Source of the DNA: Anniella stebbinsi | Lineage: Eukaryota > Chordata > Lepidosauria > Squamata > Anniellidae | Direction of reading: 5' to 3' | NCBI GenBank assembly: GCA_029215795.1 | Contig: JARDYH010000004.1 | Location: 213,444,517 to 213,508,516 of the forward strand | Length of the DNA stretch: 64,000 bases | Part shown: positions 11,332-23,849 of the stretch, in pieces | Layout: each line of letters starts with the position of its first letter | Position numbering within the stretch: position 1 is the first letter of the stretch | Translations under genes and position numbers: made by a program | The notes under the pieces: model-generated | The model's database searches: none | What the model was told of the DNA's origin: nothing | What the model saw: the letters and a program-made list of their open reading frames with translations, nothing else

Positions 11332-11525
11332 AGGGATAGATGGAGTCACCCACATCAGGCTCTTTTGGACACCAAGCTGCCACTGCCTGCCCCTGGTCAC
11401 GGTGCTGCCCAAGCTTCTTCAAGGCCTCGTTCACGCCTTTAATCTTGCATAAATGGTGGCCAGACCAGGGAGAACAAGTGCCAAGTCCTTGTCAGGCCAC
11501 GGGGCACTCAGAGACATCCCTAAAT
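11332..11525. mobile_element. TAGGGATG MITE copy
   Basis: It starts TAGGGATAGATGG and ends GAGACATCCCTA, a short inverted terminal repeat. Internal text such as CAAGTCCTTGTCAGGCCACG and ATAAATGGTGGCC parallels the copies at 52449-52843 and 31379-31573. No matching target duplication was seen. Confidence 0.6.
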
Positions 11526-11598
11526 ACGAAGCATGTTTTCTAACTAGCGTACTTCCCAAGTCCTTGTCATTACATAAGTACTTGTGGCTAAGTCAATG

Positions 11599-11836
11599 TG
11601 TAGTGGCTAAAGTGTTGGACTGGGAGTCAGGAGATCTGGGTTCTACTCCCCACTTGACCATGGAAACCTCTTGGGTGACTTGGGCCAGTCACAGACTATC
11701 AGCCCAACCTACCTCACAGGGTGGTGGTGGTTGTGAGGATAAAATGGAGAGGAGGAGAAAGATGTATGCTGCCTTGGGTTCCTTGGAGGAGAAAAAGTGG
11801 GGCAAAAATGCAATAATAATAATAGCAATAATAATA
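11599..11836 (+). mobile_element. Sauria-type tRNA-derived SINE
   Basis: This is a near-complete SINE. The tRNA-like head has an A-box region TAGTGGCTAAAGTGTTGGAC and a B-box-like GGTTCTACTCC. The middle GGTGACTTGGGCCAGTCACA is followed by acctacctcacagggtggt and gtgaggataaaatggagagg. The 3' end reads CCTTGGGTTCCTTGGAGGAG, then ggggcaaaaatgcaataata with an (ATA)n tail. This layout and text fit the Sauria SINE family of squamates, whose 3' end is related to Bov-B LINEs. Confidence 0.8.
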
Positions 11837-12779
11837 AAGCAGCCAGGGCACACTGAAGTCTCTCCACACTGGTGTGTATGTGATTGTGTGGAAAACGTAA
11901 GTACTGCTTGTTTGCATATACTCATCCAAAGATAGGTTGAGAGAAACGAACAACTGGTCAATGATCACACAAATATTTATAGTGCAGATTTTGTGGGTCA
12001 GTTGCTTATCTAATGGGCAGTTGATACATGACATAGTGTAGAGCATGTGGTTCCATTGTGCATTGACCACACATACGAAGTACAACTGAATGCCATGTTT
12101 GCATTAGTGTAGACCCATTTAGGATGCCTACAAATGTCAAAAGCACAAATCCTTAGTAAAATTCCCAAAGTTGTTTGGAGGATTGTTTGTCATTGCTGTT
12201 AAAGACACCCTATTGTAACCTCTCCTCTGTTCGACATGTCAATTCTTAAGAATATGCCTTAGGCATTTTTCCTTTGTTATTGATTCTAAAAAGGGAATGA
12301 TGACACTTGGTGGCCAGGCAGTTTCACTACACCCCATGGCTTGTTTGTGGTGGCAGCTAGAATTTAAGTAGTTACACATTTTTCAGAGTATTGTTGCTCA
12401 CAGAACAGAATAAAATTCAAGAATGGCAGAGAGATATAGCTCAGCCTATTTTACAGAGTAAATGGGTGTGGATTTGGAAAAATGTTCCATCTAGATTAAC
12501 TTCAAGTTGCCCTAATGGAACACTTATATATAGCTCAGTATCAATGATATCTTACCCACCATATGATTTCTTCAGTCTATAAAATGTGACATAATGTATG
12601 TTGGTGATGTTGTGCTTCATGTACTGATTTGTTTCATGCCCAGTTGTTCAGCAATTCTGGAGAAAGGTTATTAGGATAACTGAAGAGATAACAGTCCACA
12701 TTCCACCAGTAGCTCCTAAAGTGGTTATACTGTGTTATTTGAAGAATATAGTGCTGGAATTTCATTTGGAGTTAGTAAT
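11837..12779. other. Intron sequence, nothing recognised
   Basis: No exon or known repeat was recognised between the Sauria SINE and the MITE at 12780. Confidence 0.5.
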
Positions 12780-13248
12780 TAAGGGTGCAATCCTATGGCT
12801 TCTAGACACTGTCTAGAGAACCAAAGGATTTTTCAGTCTCTGGGAACTGAGGTTGAACCCACAGCTCTGACCTCAGTTCCCAGAAATTGCCCTCCCTGCC
12901 CCCACCTCCACCACACATACCCTGTAGCTTGCACAATTCTTGCCATGCCAGCTACATCTCCACACTCATAAATGGAGCACAGAGAAGGCAAAAGGGGGTG
13001 GTTCCAGGAGCAGGGAGGTGACAAGACCGTGGAAGCCACGAAATCAACTCCCTATGTGCCACATGGCCTCCCCCCTCCTGCTCTGAAGGACCCCTACTAG
13101 GCAGGCAAAATTGCCCATCTAGTAAAAAATTCAGGACGGACAGAGCATGCATGTGAGGATTACCTCTGTTCTCTGGCTGCCCTGCATTGGATAATCATCA
13201 GCCTTCAAGTTCAGAGACTGATGACTATCTCCATAGGATTGTGGCCTA
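12780..13248. mobile_element. MITE with GGGTGCAATCCTATGG inverted ends
   Basis: The left end TAAGGGTGCAATCCTATGG and the right end CCATAGGATTGTGGCCTA are inverted copies. The GC-richer interior (CTGGGAACTGAGGTTGAACC, ctcagttcccagaaattgcc, ccctcctgctctgaaggacc) recurs at 44650-44950 and partly at 26440-26740. There is no coding capacity. Flanking 8-mers do not match, so target duplication is unproven. Confidence 0.75.
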
Positions 13249-14084
13249 ATTTATTGTTGGCAGTAATACTCCTTTTTCCAAATGGTATTTAAAGATATGC
13301 CATATTGCTGTCATGTCTAAGATGTGAAAAATCAAAGAAGGGCTAGTATTGAGGGATTCATGAGAAAGTAGATTCTGTGTGTAGCTTATTCGAATAATAC
13401 CTTACAAGATGCTCTTCCACCTCTGCCATCTCTCTTTGTTGTGAATAAGTGCTAAAGCTGTATGATTTATAATTTCAAATAATTCAATGCATAAGAATGG
13501 CAGTATGAATAAATACATAGGTTCTAAAAATGGTGTGCATTATGTTGTCACAGTTTGAGTAAGTTCATAATGAATAACCACACAAAGATGGTTCAATGAA
13601 ACATATAATCGTATCCTATTCTATATCTGTGCCAAACGAACACATACACACATCTGAGACAAGACTATACTTAGTATGTAGAAAATAATTCCAATACAAC
13701 CCTAGAATCTAAAAGCTCAGTAAATACAGTAGAGAGATACCTGCTGATGCCCATAAAATTTAGATCATAGCAAAACAAGGGAAGAAAATGCCATAAAGGT
13801 GCTGTTGGAGAGTGGGTTTCGTTTTGGAAAACAAATTTGAAATATTTTGATGTTTGTTGTACAGATATATATGATAAGATAAAGTAATTGCTCCCAAAAA
13901 TGAAAGCAGAAGGAAAATAGCTGCTAGCACTGATCTGCAGACACTTGTGCAATAGTTTCACACACAAAATACGTGCAGTGCTATAACAAGTTGGGTCTAT
14001 AGTAGTTTTTGTGATTCTGCAAGATTGTTACACCATGTCTTGCATGATGGAAGATGACTGCTTTGGTTTCACTTCTAGCAGCTT
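13249..14084. other. AT-rich intron, nothing recognised
   Basis: No recognisable exon, RNA or repeat was found in this interval. Confidence 0.5.
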
Positions 14085-14290
14085 AGGAAACTTCCTGACT
14101 GTTAGAACAGTATGACAGTGGAACCGATTACCTAAGGAGGTTGTGGGCTCTCCCACACTAGAGGCATTCAAAATGCAGTCAGACAACGATCTGCCAGGTA
14201 TGCCTTAATGTGGATTCCTGCACTGAGTAGGGGGTTGCACTCGATGGCGTCATAAGCCCCTACCAATTCTTCTATTCTATGATTCTATGA
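14085..14290 (+). mobile_element. CR1 LINE 3' end
   Basis: It reads AGGAAACTTCCTGACTGTTA, then acagtggaaccgattaccta, ggttgcactcgatggcgtca and ATTCTTCTATTCTATGATTC. The terminal ATTCTATG octamer repeats are diagnostic of CR1. It is heavily 5' truncated. Confidence 0.88.
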
Positions 14291-14490
14291 AACATCTTTA
14301 AGCCAGGTATGGCTATTTATCTCACTAGCCCATTAATGTTTGCTCCAACTGGCCCTGGGTTCTCCAGGTTCTCAGACAGAAATCTTCCCCATCACCACTA
14401 CCTGATCCTTTTAACTGGAGGTGCCAAGGATTGAACCTGTGACTCTCTGCTATCAGCAGGGGTACAGATACTGAGTTATGGTCCCATGTT
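14291..14490 (-). mobile_element. tRNA-Ala-like SINE, reverse orientation
   Basis: The minus strand begins GGGACCATAACTCAGTATCT ... CAGGTTCAATCCTTGGCACC, a tRNA-like head with a B-box GGTTCAATCC, followed by a body shared with 41110-41330. It directly abuts the CR1 end on its left. Confidence 0.7.
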
Positions 14491-16693
14491 TCTCACCCAA
14501 CACTCTAATGCAAGGTATAAAGACACCTTTTGCAAAATTTGCATTTGGAGTATGTTAAATTTTATTATTTAACACACTCGAAAGGCAATCATTGTGAAAG
14601 TATTGTTGGGATTTGCTCTGGAAGCCAGTGGTTGAAGAGTGGTATTGAAATGTTTTAAATAAACAAGGACATCTGTGGATCCAACTCACTGTCATTTTAT
14701 ACAATATACTCGATACGATGTACAATATACTCGATACGATGTACACACAATCAAATATATCGGTAACAAGGTTGTATTGTCTCAAAGTTTTTCTAAAACT
14801 CATTTCATTTAAGAGGTTTTCCCCCATGAGATGAAGAGGAATGAACAAATATATAAAACTTGTTTATCAAACCATTCCCTTTAAATAAGTATTTCAAGTT
14901 AGGTTTTAAGATTTGAATAATATATACTTCAAACCCTCATTATAACAATGTTTCTACTGACAAATTATCTGGGGGATGATTTAACAACCAAAGTATTATG
15001 CCTCCACTTTTTCTTCTCAATTCATTTCAGAGACGACATTCTATTTTTCTTTACTTAAAAATATTTTTAAAATAATAGTTTGAAATAATTTGTTCATACA
15101 ATAAAACTCAAGTGTCTGGGCTCTTTGCTATAAAATGGATGGAGACAGTTTTACACCAGGGGAAAAATAAGTCAAAGAAAATTATTTCATATGTGTGTGT
15201 GTGTGTGTGTGTGTGTGAGTATGTGTGTCAATTTGCATGTATCCCTTTATCTTAAATGCAATGTTTGAAGAAATTAGTATTAGAAACTATATATCGTGTA
15301 GGTGCCATTGAATGTATAAAATTGACAATGGAAGTTATTACTCCATCAAGGTATACCCTTCATTTTTGTATGATGTTTCTCTAGAAAAACAGTGTAAATT
15401 TCAAAACACCTCAGCCCATTTTTCTAAAAATTAACTACCCTGTATTTGTGTTGATTATATGTGTGGGTGGGTGTGGGTGGGTGTAGAAAATACCTATTTA
15501 AAGATGATAAGGCCTAAAGGAATATCAGAAACGTTAACATGCTTCTGCAACAAACAAGTTTGGCAAAATTAACAGGCAATACTCAAACACAAATTGATTA
15601 AAACAGCAGGCAATGATCTAAGGCAGAAGATGCCAAGGTCAGCCACAGAGCTGAGTATAGATCCATGGGAGTTCCTATTTCACACCTTTGAAGACAACTG
15701 GAGAGATTTTTTTTAAGGGCAGTAGGAATGTGTTTCTGAAAATGGGGCAAACATTAGACTTGTGGGCCTTCCCCATCACATATCATAACAGAACAGAAGA
15801 AGAGAGAAATTCCAGTGGCAATCAGGCATATTTCTATGTTTAAAAAACACAAGCTGAATTTACTATCCATATACTTGCTTAAACTGAATCACAGTGAAAT
15901 GCATTTAACTGAATTTTGGAGTGCATAATCACACACATTATTTGAACTTATTTAGGAACATACTACTAATTAGTTCACTAAACCGCTACTTATGGGAACA
16001 TAATTTACTTTAATCTCTAGTGTGCAATTACTGTCTTGGCTGATTGGAATTTAAGAATGTGTCTAAAACTGATACTTGACATTTGTCCAAGGAAACGGCA
16101 GTTTATTAACAAACAAACATTTAAAATTGATGCAATATATTTCAAATTCTAGTAATATTAGATGTTTTAGACATGAACCTCAGTGATTTCTTGGTGTCAG
16201 GTTTGAGGCTAAAAACAGTGTTTTCAAGGAAAGGGGAGTAAAAAATATTTCCTAACAAACCCATTGATTATGAAAATATTCACCTTCTTTGGTTGAGGGT
16301 TGCTTGGTTTGGGGGTACAGAAACAGGGAAGGGGTGTCCGCAGGACTCATGGACCTGGTCTGGTGCTCTCGGCATCCCTAGCCACAAATTGCTTAGGGCA
16401 TTTTTATCCAAGAGGCTTAATAGGGCTCTTGCATCAGTTGAGGTTGCAACGCAAATGTGAAACCGAAGACTGACATGGAAGGCTCATGCTTTGCACTACA
16501 GAATGTATCTGTTTTCTGCATTTTCTTCTGTATTGACAATGATCACATCATAACTCATAAAAACACCATTGTTTTGTCTAGTCCAGAGCTGTCTACTCCA
16601 GTCAGTCATAGCCATCTGAGGTTTCAGTCTTTCCCCAGCCTGCTTCATTGGAACTTTTGAACTATAGATGTCAAGATTAAATGTGGACAGTAT
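14491..16693. other. AT-rich intron with simple repeats
   Basis: It includes a (TG)n tract at 15191-15216, a GGGTGTGGGTGGGTGT tract at 15464-15483, and a short direct duplication of ACAATATACTCGATACGATGT at 14700-14742. No exon was recognised. Confidence 0.55.
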
Positions 16694-17157
16694 GGTTGGG
16701 TTCACACATCATGCTAAGCCAGGATACACGGGGTAGGTGGTTATGCAAACAACCTACTGTTGATCTGTCAGACAATAAGGCAAGCACAGAGTAGTTTATT
16801 TTAACCCCTTGACCCTCCTCCTTCTGTAGTCCTCCTACCCAGCCAGGTAAGTATCCCAGCTTCCTTTGTGGAAGGAATAGAGATCACTTAAGAGGAGCAG
16901 AGCAGTGGCAGTAATTTTGGTCATTCTTGCCAAGCAGCTCTGTAGGCGATCTCCGTAACCCACGCTGTGCAACAGACAACACACAAACCCACCCTAGGTA
17001 AAATAACCCTCACTGTGGACCGTGGGTTCTCAGGGTGGCTTATTTGGGGGAAATAACCTACCGTGGGGGGACACTTCCCACAGACAACATGCTAACCTAT
17101 CATGGGTTGTTCTGGAAAATAACCCATCATGGGTTAGCATGTTGTGTGAACCCAATC
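16694..17157. mobile_element. MITE with GGTTGGGTTCACACATCATG ends
   Basis: The left end (GGTTGGGTTCACACATCATG, then ctaagcc) and the right end (gggttagcatgttgtgtgaacccaatc) are inverted over about 27 bp with few mismatches. Near the right end, further inner inverted copies of CCATCATGGGTTAGCATGTT occur. No coding capacity and no clear flanking duplication were seen. Confidence 0.75.
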
Positions 17158-19365
17158 AGAATGTGTGCTCCACCAACGCACTATGAATCTTCCCCCCTTA
17201 AAGGGAAAGAGAAGTGCTGTGCCAATTTATGTGCAAAATGCCCTTAAGGGCAAAACAATGCAGAATGTGCAATGTTAAAGCAAGTTTTAAATAGTCAAAA
17301 GTGGGAAGATAAAAGCTAAGCTACCCATCGGATCAACTCAGCCATACAGTACATATCCTATGGTACATATTTAACCATACTGAGATGGCAGGATTCCTGC
17401 TCTTAATTCATATCAACCACAACTTCTATTTTTACTACAATTGTTAAATAAGGTCACAGTTCATTACCAGAATCATATCTGGTGTAAACAAAGGAAGTTC
17501 ATTAAAACCTGTGGGCTGATCACACCACTGCTTAATGAGCCATAGTCATGATAGACATCAAGAGTAATTTCAACTGACTAGGCCTAGTTCCCTTGAGATG
17601 GCTTTTCTATCCATTACATCTGATTGCTATTTATTAATTATGCGGTGAATAAATAGGAAGTGTCACAAATCTGTACAATATTTACTTTTCTATCTTTATG
17701 TCAATAAAGGCCTACAGGCAGAGACAAATATATTTAGCTGTATGCACAAGTGACCAGTTGACATTCAGGATATTACTTTGGATTTATTAATTTTCAACTA
17801 AATTCAATATAGCTCAGTCTTACACATACGCAAATGAAAGATGCCCAACAGAGGCAGTTCCTTACAAAGATTTCCCCTTATTATACAATAGTTTGTGAGG
17901 AAGCCATGTTCTGTTAAAATGTAATTTTAATGGTGTTTTTATTCTGCTTTTATTATTTTATTCTATTTGTAAATAAATTGTAAAGAAAATAAATAAATAA
18001 ATCAAATATAGCAAAATTGCAAGGGCATAAATTCTTTAGTTTGACATTGGTTTTGCTTGTAAATGACTTCTTTAGCTTTTTTTCCTTCTTCTTTTCCTTT
18101 GCTCTTTTACATTTTTTTTTACAATTTTTAATGGTGAATCTGATTATTCATTTATTTGATTTAAAAACATTTTTATACCACTTGTCATGTAAAATATACC
18201 CAAGTGGCTTGCAATGATAAAAACATAATACAAATATAAATTAAGCTAAAACAATTCCTGTACAAAACAACAACAGCTATGACTTAAAAATCATAAGGCA
18301 GGTGTTACAAATCAACAAATTGCCAAGGATAAGATTTAAAATTTACCATATGTACCTAAATTATCGCAGCAGACTGCAGGATGGGTACCCCAATTACTGG
18401 GGAAGATGTTAACAACCTCTTAACAACGCAGAACCTAATAATGCAATGAGTTAGCAAAATAAGCCTTTTCCCTTCCTCAACCACTATGCAATAGCCAGAA
18501 TAGTATGCTGTAGCCTGCTTCATCACATGCAATTCCCCAGAATACCAGGGGACAGTCCAGGCTCTGTGAGGTCAGAGAAGACACTCAGGAGTGATCATGT
18601 TGATGGACGTACAGGATTCCATCCAGTTCCCTAATTGGGGGGGGGGGGTGTATCATCGTAATTGGGCTCAACATCATTTGTATGTGACTTACTGAACTCA
18701 TTTTTAATGAGAAAACTAACATGAATGAATAAATAAAACAAAGATGGTTGTACTTTATACTTGGCAAATTCTGGAAAACACATACATCCAAGGAAATGTT
18801 TATATGAATAATTTGTTCTACTATTCTACTAAAAGCTATATGTTCAGGAATTCTGGAACTATAATTGCAGAACTAGACCTGTGGGAAATTCAGGAATTCA
18901 TATTAGGATCTCACATACCTCTGGAGGTCCACAGAGAATAAAGATCAGTAAGAGGACTTGGATTGGCCAATCCAGATCCTTCATCTCATCAAAGTAGGGT
19001 TCCATATTGCTTGTCTCTGCTCCCAGCTTTGGATCTACCTTAATTACATGGGGGTCCCAGTTCTTTCTGACCTTTCCCTTCTCCCGTTATCACTTCCTAC
19101 TGCCTGACCTGACCTGCTCCTGATTTTCCCAGAATTTAGATGCTCATTTTCACGATGCATTTCTGCTGTTGACTATCCTACAATTTTCAATGCAGTTTAG
19201 CAATTACAGTGCTAGAAGAGAGGAAATATATAGAAATGCATACAAATATATATGCACCAATTAACAAGAAGTAAAGAATGAACACTGAAAACAGCAATAC
19301 CAAAATACAAATTCTATACAGCAGATATACTAGAGGATGTCCAGGAAAGAAACATTTTCATGTGT
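17158..19365. other. Intron with old LINE 3' relics
   Basis: Two stretches look like decayed LINE 3' ends: 17910-18003 (plus, ending AAATAAATAAATAAATC) and 18133-18330 (minus, with AACATTTTTATACCACTTGT then caagtggcttgcaatgataa). A G-run is at 18636-18648. The remainder is unrecognised. Confidence 0.5.
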
Positions 19366-19560
19366 CAGCAGACATTTGGTAAGGAAGGAGACAACTACAC
19401 ATCCTGGCTGGCATAGGGAGTTGCATTCCAGGGGCCACAACAGAAAAGGCTCTTTCCTGCATTCCCACCAATAAAACCACAGATGATGAAAGGCTATGCC
19501 TTCCCAGACAAGCAGAAAGAATCACACGGTGGACAAGGCTACCATTTCTCAGCCCTAAAT
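19366..19560 (-). mobile_element. Decayed LINE C-terminal/3' relic
   Basis: It contains CAGAAAAGGCTCTTTCCTGC in a context that resembles the reverse complement of the LINE segment encoding AREKAFSVVAPQLW. A similar relic is at 24040-24180. It is too decayed for firm family assignment. Confidence 0.4.
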
Positions 19561-19621
19561 GAGAAGGGAAATAAAAGGGGAGACAGGAGAATGATATATG
19601 CCACCATGAACTCTATAGACC

Positions 19622-19733
19622 ATCCTTCCCCAACCTGGTGACCTCCAGATGCATTTATGACCATTATCCATGGTGATGGGAGTGGACATCCAGAACATCT
19701 GGAGGGCAGCAGGTTGGGTAACTGCTGTAGAAG
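19622..19733. mobile_element. CTTCCCCAACCTGGTG MITE
   Basis: Left arm CCTTCCCCAACCTGGTGACC then ctccagatg; right arm catctggagggcagcaggttggg. The arms are inverted and centred on ATTATCCATGGTGATGGGAG. Fragments of the same or related families occur at 5629 and 6792. Confidence 0.75.
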
Positions 19734-19851
19734 AAAGAACAAATATAAGAAATAAGTAAAATGCTAGTTGGAGGTGTGGTCCCAGATCCGAATTTGTCTA
19801 CTTGACGCTAGCTTCATTATTAAAATAATCAGAATTGACCTCAAGTCGGGC

Positions 19852-19885
<34 letters not shown>

Positions 19886-19886
19886 T
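19852..19886 (+). repeat. (TAT)n microsatellite
   Basis: This is a trinucleotide run of about 11 units. Confidence 0.92.
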
Positions 19887-19967
19887 CTACAGATTAAGTC
19901 CACTCAAGCACTGCGAATTTCATCCACCGAGCAATACGTTTATGGTGATGATTTTGATGAACTATTT

Positions 19968-22860
19968 TTTTTATTTATTTATTTTATTTCTAACTCACCT
20001 CTCCATCCAAATACAAGAATCATTAAATAGATAAAACATTAAAACAAATAAAGACAAATACATTATTAAAAACATCTTAAAATTCAACTGGATAGGCCTG
20101 CCGGAAGAGAGCAGTCTTCACGGCTCTCTTAAATTCCAGAAGTCTGCTAATTTGTCACATCTCCTCCGCCAGGCCGTTCCACAGTCTGGGAGCGGCAGAA
20201 AAGAAGGTCCTCCGGGTAACACTCATCAGCCTAGTTCTGGCTGATTGGAGTACATTCTTCCCAGAGGACCAGAGTAAGTGGGGCGGATTATATGGGAGAA
20301 GGCGATCCCGCAGGTATCCTGGACCCAAACCATGTAGGGCTTTAAAGGTAATAACCAACATTTTATAATTTGCCCAGAAACTAATTGGCAGCCAGTTTAG
20401 TGATTTTAAGATTGGTGTTATGTGGTCACCCCTAGGTGTTTTGGTGACCAACCTGGCTGCCATATTTTGAACTAGTTGAAGTTTCTGGACTAGGCACAAA
20501 GGTAGCCCTATGTACAGCGCATTGCAGAAGTCGAGCCTCGAAGTTACCAGCGCGTGCACTACCATCTTTAGGTCTTCCAACTCTAGGAAAGAGCGCAGCT
20601 GGTGTATCAGCCGAAGTTGATAGTAGGCACTCCTGTCGGTCACATCTATCTGGGCTGTCATTTGGAGCGATGGATCCAGGAGTACCCCCAAGCTGCGAAC
20701 ACAGTCGTTCAGGGGCAAGCACCTCCATCTTGTCTGGATTCAGCTTCAGTTTGTTTTTACTCATCCAGCCCATTACCACCTCCAAACATTCATTCAGAGG
20801 AGACACACTATCCTTAGCTGACGATGTTGTCGAAGGAATAGAGAAATATATTTGGGTGTCATCAGCGTACTGATAGCACCCTGCCCCATGCCTCCGGATG
20901 ATCTCTCCCAGCGGTTTCATATAAATGTTAAACAGCATTGGGGAAAGGATGGCACCTTGTGGTACACCACATAGCAGCTCCTTCTTTGAAAAGCAGCTAT
21001 CCCCAAGCATCACCATCTGGAACCTTCCTGAGAGATAGGACCGGAACCACTGAAGCACAGTGCCCCCAATTCCTAATACCCTCAGGCGTTCCAGAAGGAT
21101 ACCATGGTCAACGGTATCGAAAGCCGCTGAGAGGTCCAGGAGTACCAACAGGGACATACTCCCCCTGTCAATACTCAGGCATAGCTCATCACTAAGGTGA
21201 CCATAGAAGTATCAACTCTGTATCCTGTCCTGAAGCCAGTTTGAAATGGGTCTAGAAAATCTGTATCTTCCAAAACTGCTGGGAGTTGGAAGGCAACCAC
21301 CCTCTCGATCACCTTGCCCAAAAGTGGAAGATTTGATACTGGCCTATAGCTATTAAAGTCCAGGGGGTCCAGAGAGGGCTTTTTTAGAAGTGGCCATACT
21401 ACCACCTCTTTTAAACATGTTGGAAAACTCCTCTCCCTGAGAGATGTATTAATAATATGTTGTAGATGTGATCTTACTGCATCTTCTCTCTGGACGACCA
21501 ACCAAGAAGGACAGGGATCAAGAGGGCAAGTCGTCCTCCTCACTTTTCCAAGCAGCTTGTCCACATCCTCAGTACTCACCAACTGAAACTGATCCAATGT
21601 AATTCTACTCGCGGAATTACTGGACACCCCATTGTCAGCTTCTGCTATAATGACGGCATCTAAGTTGGTTCTTATCCGAGAGATATTATCTGTGAAATGG
21701 TCGTTAAAGGCTCTAAAATCGGGTTCAGGGGGGAAGGTGCCTGAGTTAGACCCCTCACCACCCTGAACAGTTCTGCTGAATGTGAGTTCACAGATGCTAT
21801 GCATGCAAAGAAGCTTTCTTCGCTGCACGTATTGCCACTCCAAAGGAACGAAGATGTTCTCTATGTCGTGTCTTGTCGGATATAAGTCGAGTTTTCTGCC
21901 ATCGGTGATCCAGTCGTCATCCTTCCCACTTCAACTCCCTGAGATCTTCAGTATACCAGGGTGCCCAATTAGAAGCAGGTCGGAGAGGACGTTTGGGGGC
22001 GATCGTGTCGATAGCCCTAGTTAGGTCTTGATTCCATCTATTGACCAAGGCTTTTACAGGATCGTTGACGATACCAGCCATAGAACCCTCTAAGGCTTTC
22101 TGGAATCCAATGAGATCCATCAGCCTTCAAGGGCGGATCATCTTAATAGGTCCGCCACCCTGCAGGGGCGGGTGGTAGCAGTGATACTAACCATGACTAG
22201 AAAATGGTCTGTCCATGACAACACAGAGGTATTTGTCACCTCCGCCCACAGATTCGGAACTGAAAACAGCATCGAGGGTGTGACCTGCTGAATGTGTGGG
22301 TCCAGAGACCAATTGGGATAGGCCCATGGTTGTCATGGATGCCATGAACTCCCGAGCTGCACCTGACAAGCCGGTCTCAAATGGGATGTTGAAGTCGCCC
22401 AGGACCAAAAGCCTGGGCGAATCGAACACCAGCTCCGAGACCAGTTCCATGACCTCAGCCAGGGAGTCTGATAGGCAGCGGGGTGTCAGGTACACTAACA
22501 GAATCCCTAGTCTATCCCTGGTCTTCAGAGTCAGGTACACACATTCGATGTGATTCAATTCACAAACAGGAAGTCTGGTCAGGTTAAGGTTATCTTTGTA
22601 GGCCACAGTTACTCTTTCCCTCACCTGCTCACCCACCCACTTTCCCTCACCTGCTCACTAACACAGTACCCAGCTGGGAGGGCCTGGGCCCATGTCGGGC
22701 AACTGTCATCTCCCATCCAGGTCTCTGTGAAGCATGCCAGGTTGGCCTCCTCTTCTGTAAGAAGGTCGTAGATTATATTTGTTTTTGACCGACATGGCAT
22801 TGCATAGGAGCAAGTAGAGGTTCTGTGGGTGGCCTGGATCATTCCCCAAGATCCCCGGGG
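19968..22860 (-). mobile_element. L2-type LINE with endonuclease and reverse transcriptase
   Basis: This is the most complete LINE in the window, in reverse orientation. From its 5' side: an APE-type endonuclease region at about 21900-22842 with LACFTETWMG, LLVLGDFNIPFE (GDFN codons at 22388-22399) and HSAGHTLDAVF; then the RT region at about 20155-21843 with [65 protein letters not shown], an intact YADD (20858-20869), and NKLKLNPDK; then LDFCNALYIGLP and RRTFFSAAPRLWN. Several frameshifts separate these blocks, so it cannot make a full protein. The 5' part is missing or unrecognised beyond about 22860. A-rich 3' sequence lies at 19968-20060. Confidence 0.9.
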
Positions 22861-23359
22861 TAGCAGGGCGATTGGAAGGTAAGATGGGTGTTAGATATCT
22901 ATCTCTTCCTCCCCTGTAACGGCACTAACTTTTAGATATGAGAAGTCAGAGAAGTTAAAAATAGATGTGATTTTCAAACCGATCTTTGTGCCTATTGATT
23001 TTTTTTTTCTGGAAGTATCTTTTCCAGAGCTTTCTACATCTCATTTTAAATAGTATTATCTACCATCAACTCCCACAGTCCTCTCCTCCACAGTGCAGTA
23101 ACCTCTGGATGATGTTAATTGGTGCGACTCAGCATACAGCCAAATCTCTTAGGGATATTGTCATCGTTTGGAAAATTCTAAGCAGCATTTCAAACCTGAA
23201 TAATTTATCTCCACGAAAAAGTGTGGCATGATTTTTTTTAAAAAAAAAACCATTAAAAACCAGCTTCTCTTTTCGAGTTGTTCAGCACAAAGGATTAAAG
23301 CACATTTGATGCATGCAGGGACATAAAATGAAGAATATAGCACCTTGTACTTACATGCT
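22861..23359. other. Intron sequence, nothing recognised
   Basis: No repeat or exon was recognised between the 5' end of the L2 copy and the candidate conserved stretch at 23360. Confidence 0.45.
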
Positions 23360-23640
23360 GTCATTTCCATGCTTCTGTGCCACTAATATTAATGCTAATT
23401 TTAAGTAGTGCCATGCAAAACATCCATCTATTACAGCGTTTATGCAAAGGACAGTGTATGCTTTAAAATGTGGCAGTACTAATTATGCAAATAAATCAAT
23501 ACAAAGGACATAGTTAATTTTTAATCATTAATTAATTGTTTGACTGTTTTTCTTACTAAAGCTTGAGGCTTAATTAAGCACCAGAGGAATACTTTTTCAA
23601 GCTTCCTGGCAGTCAGTGTGGAAGTGTCATGTGATTATTA
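23360..23640. other. Unique AT-rich stretch, candidate conserved noncoding element
   Basis: It contains homeodomain/POU-like words: ACTAATTATGCAAATAAATC, TTTTTAATCATTAATTAATT and AGGCTTAATTAAGCACC. It lacks repeat features, stops are frequent in all frames, and it stands out from surrounding transposon debris. Conservation cannot be tested here. Confidence 0.35.
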
Positions 23641-23849
23641 TTTTTTTTAAAAAAATCTTGCCCAATTAGGCATGTGTTTTGGGCATCCCAAAGATTTCTT
23701 ACATCCCCAAACACAATAATGTAGCATATGTTTAAAAAACACTATTATCAGTGGTGTAGCTGGCTAGACAACCCCTTCAATTTAGTTAAACCCTTTGAGT
23801 GTCTGCTTAGCTTTCGTTCTATTAGCTTAACTTTTCTATTCACTGAATG

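Noticed and set aside
11003..11333. Overlapping frames through the (GT)n tract
   Set aside because: They are open only because of the dinucleotide repeat; no coding evidence.
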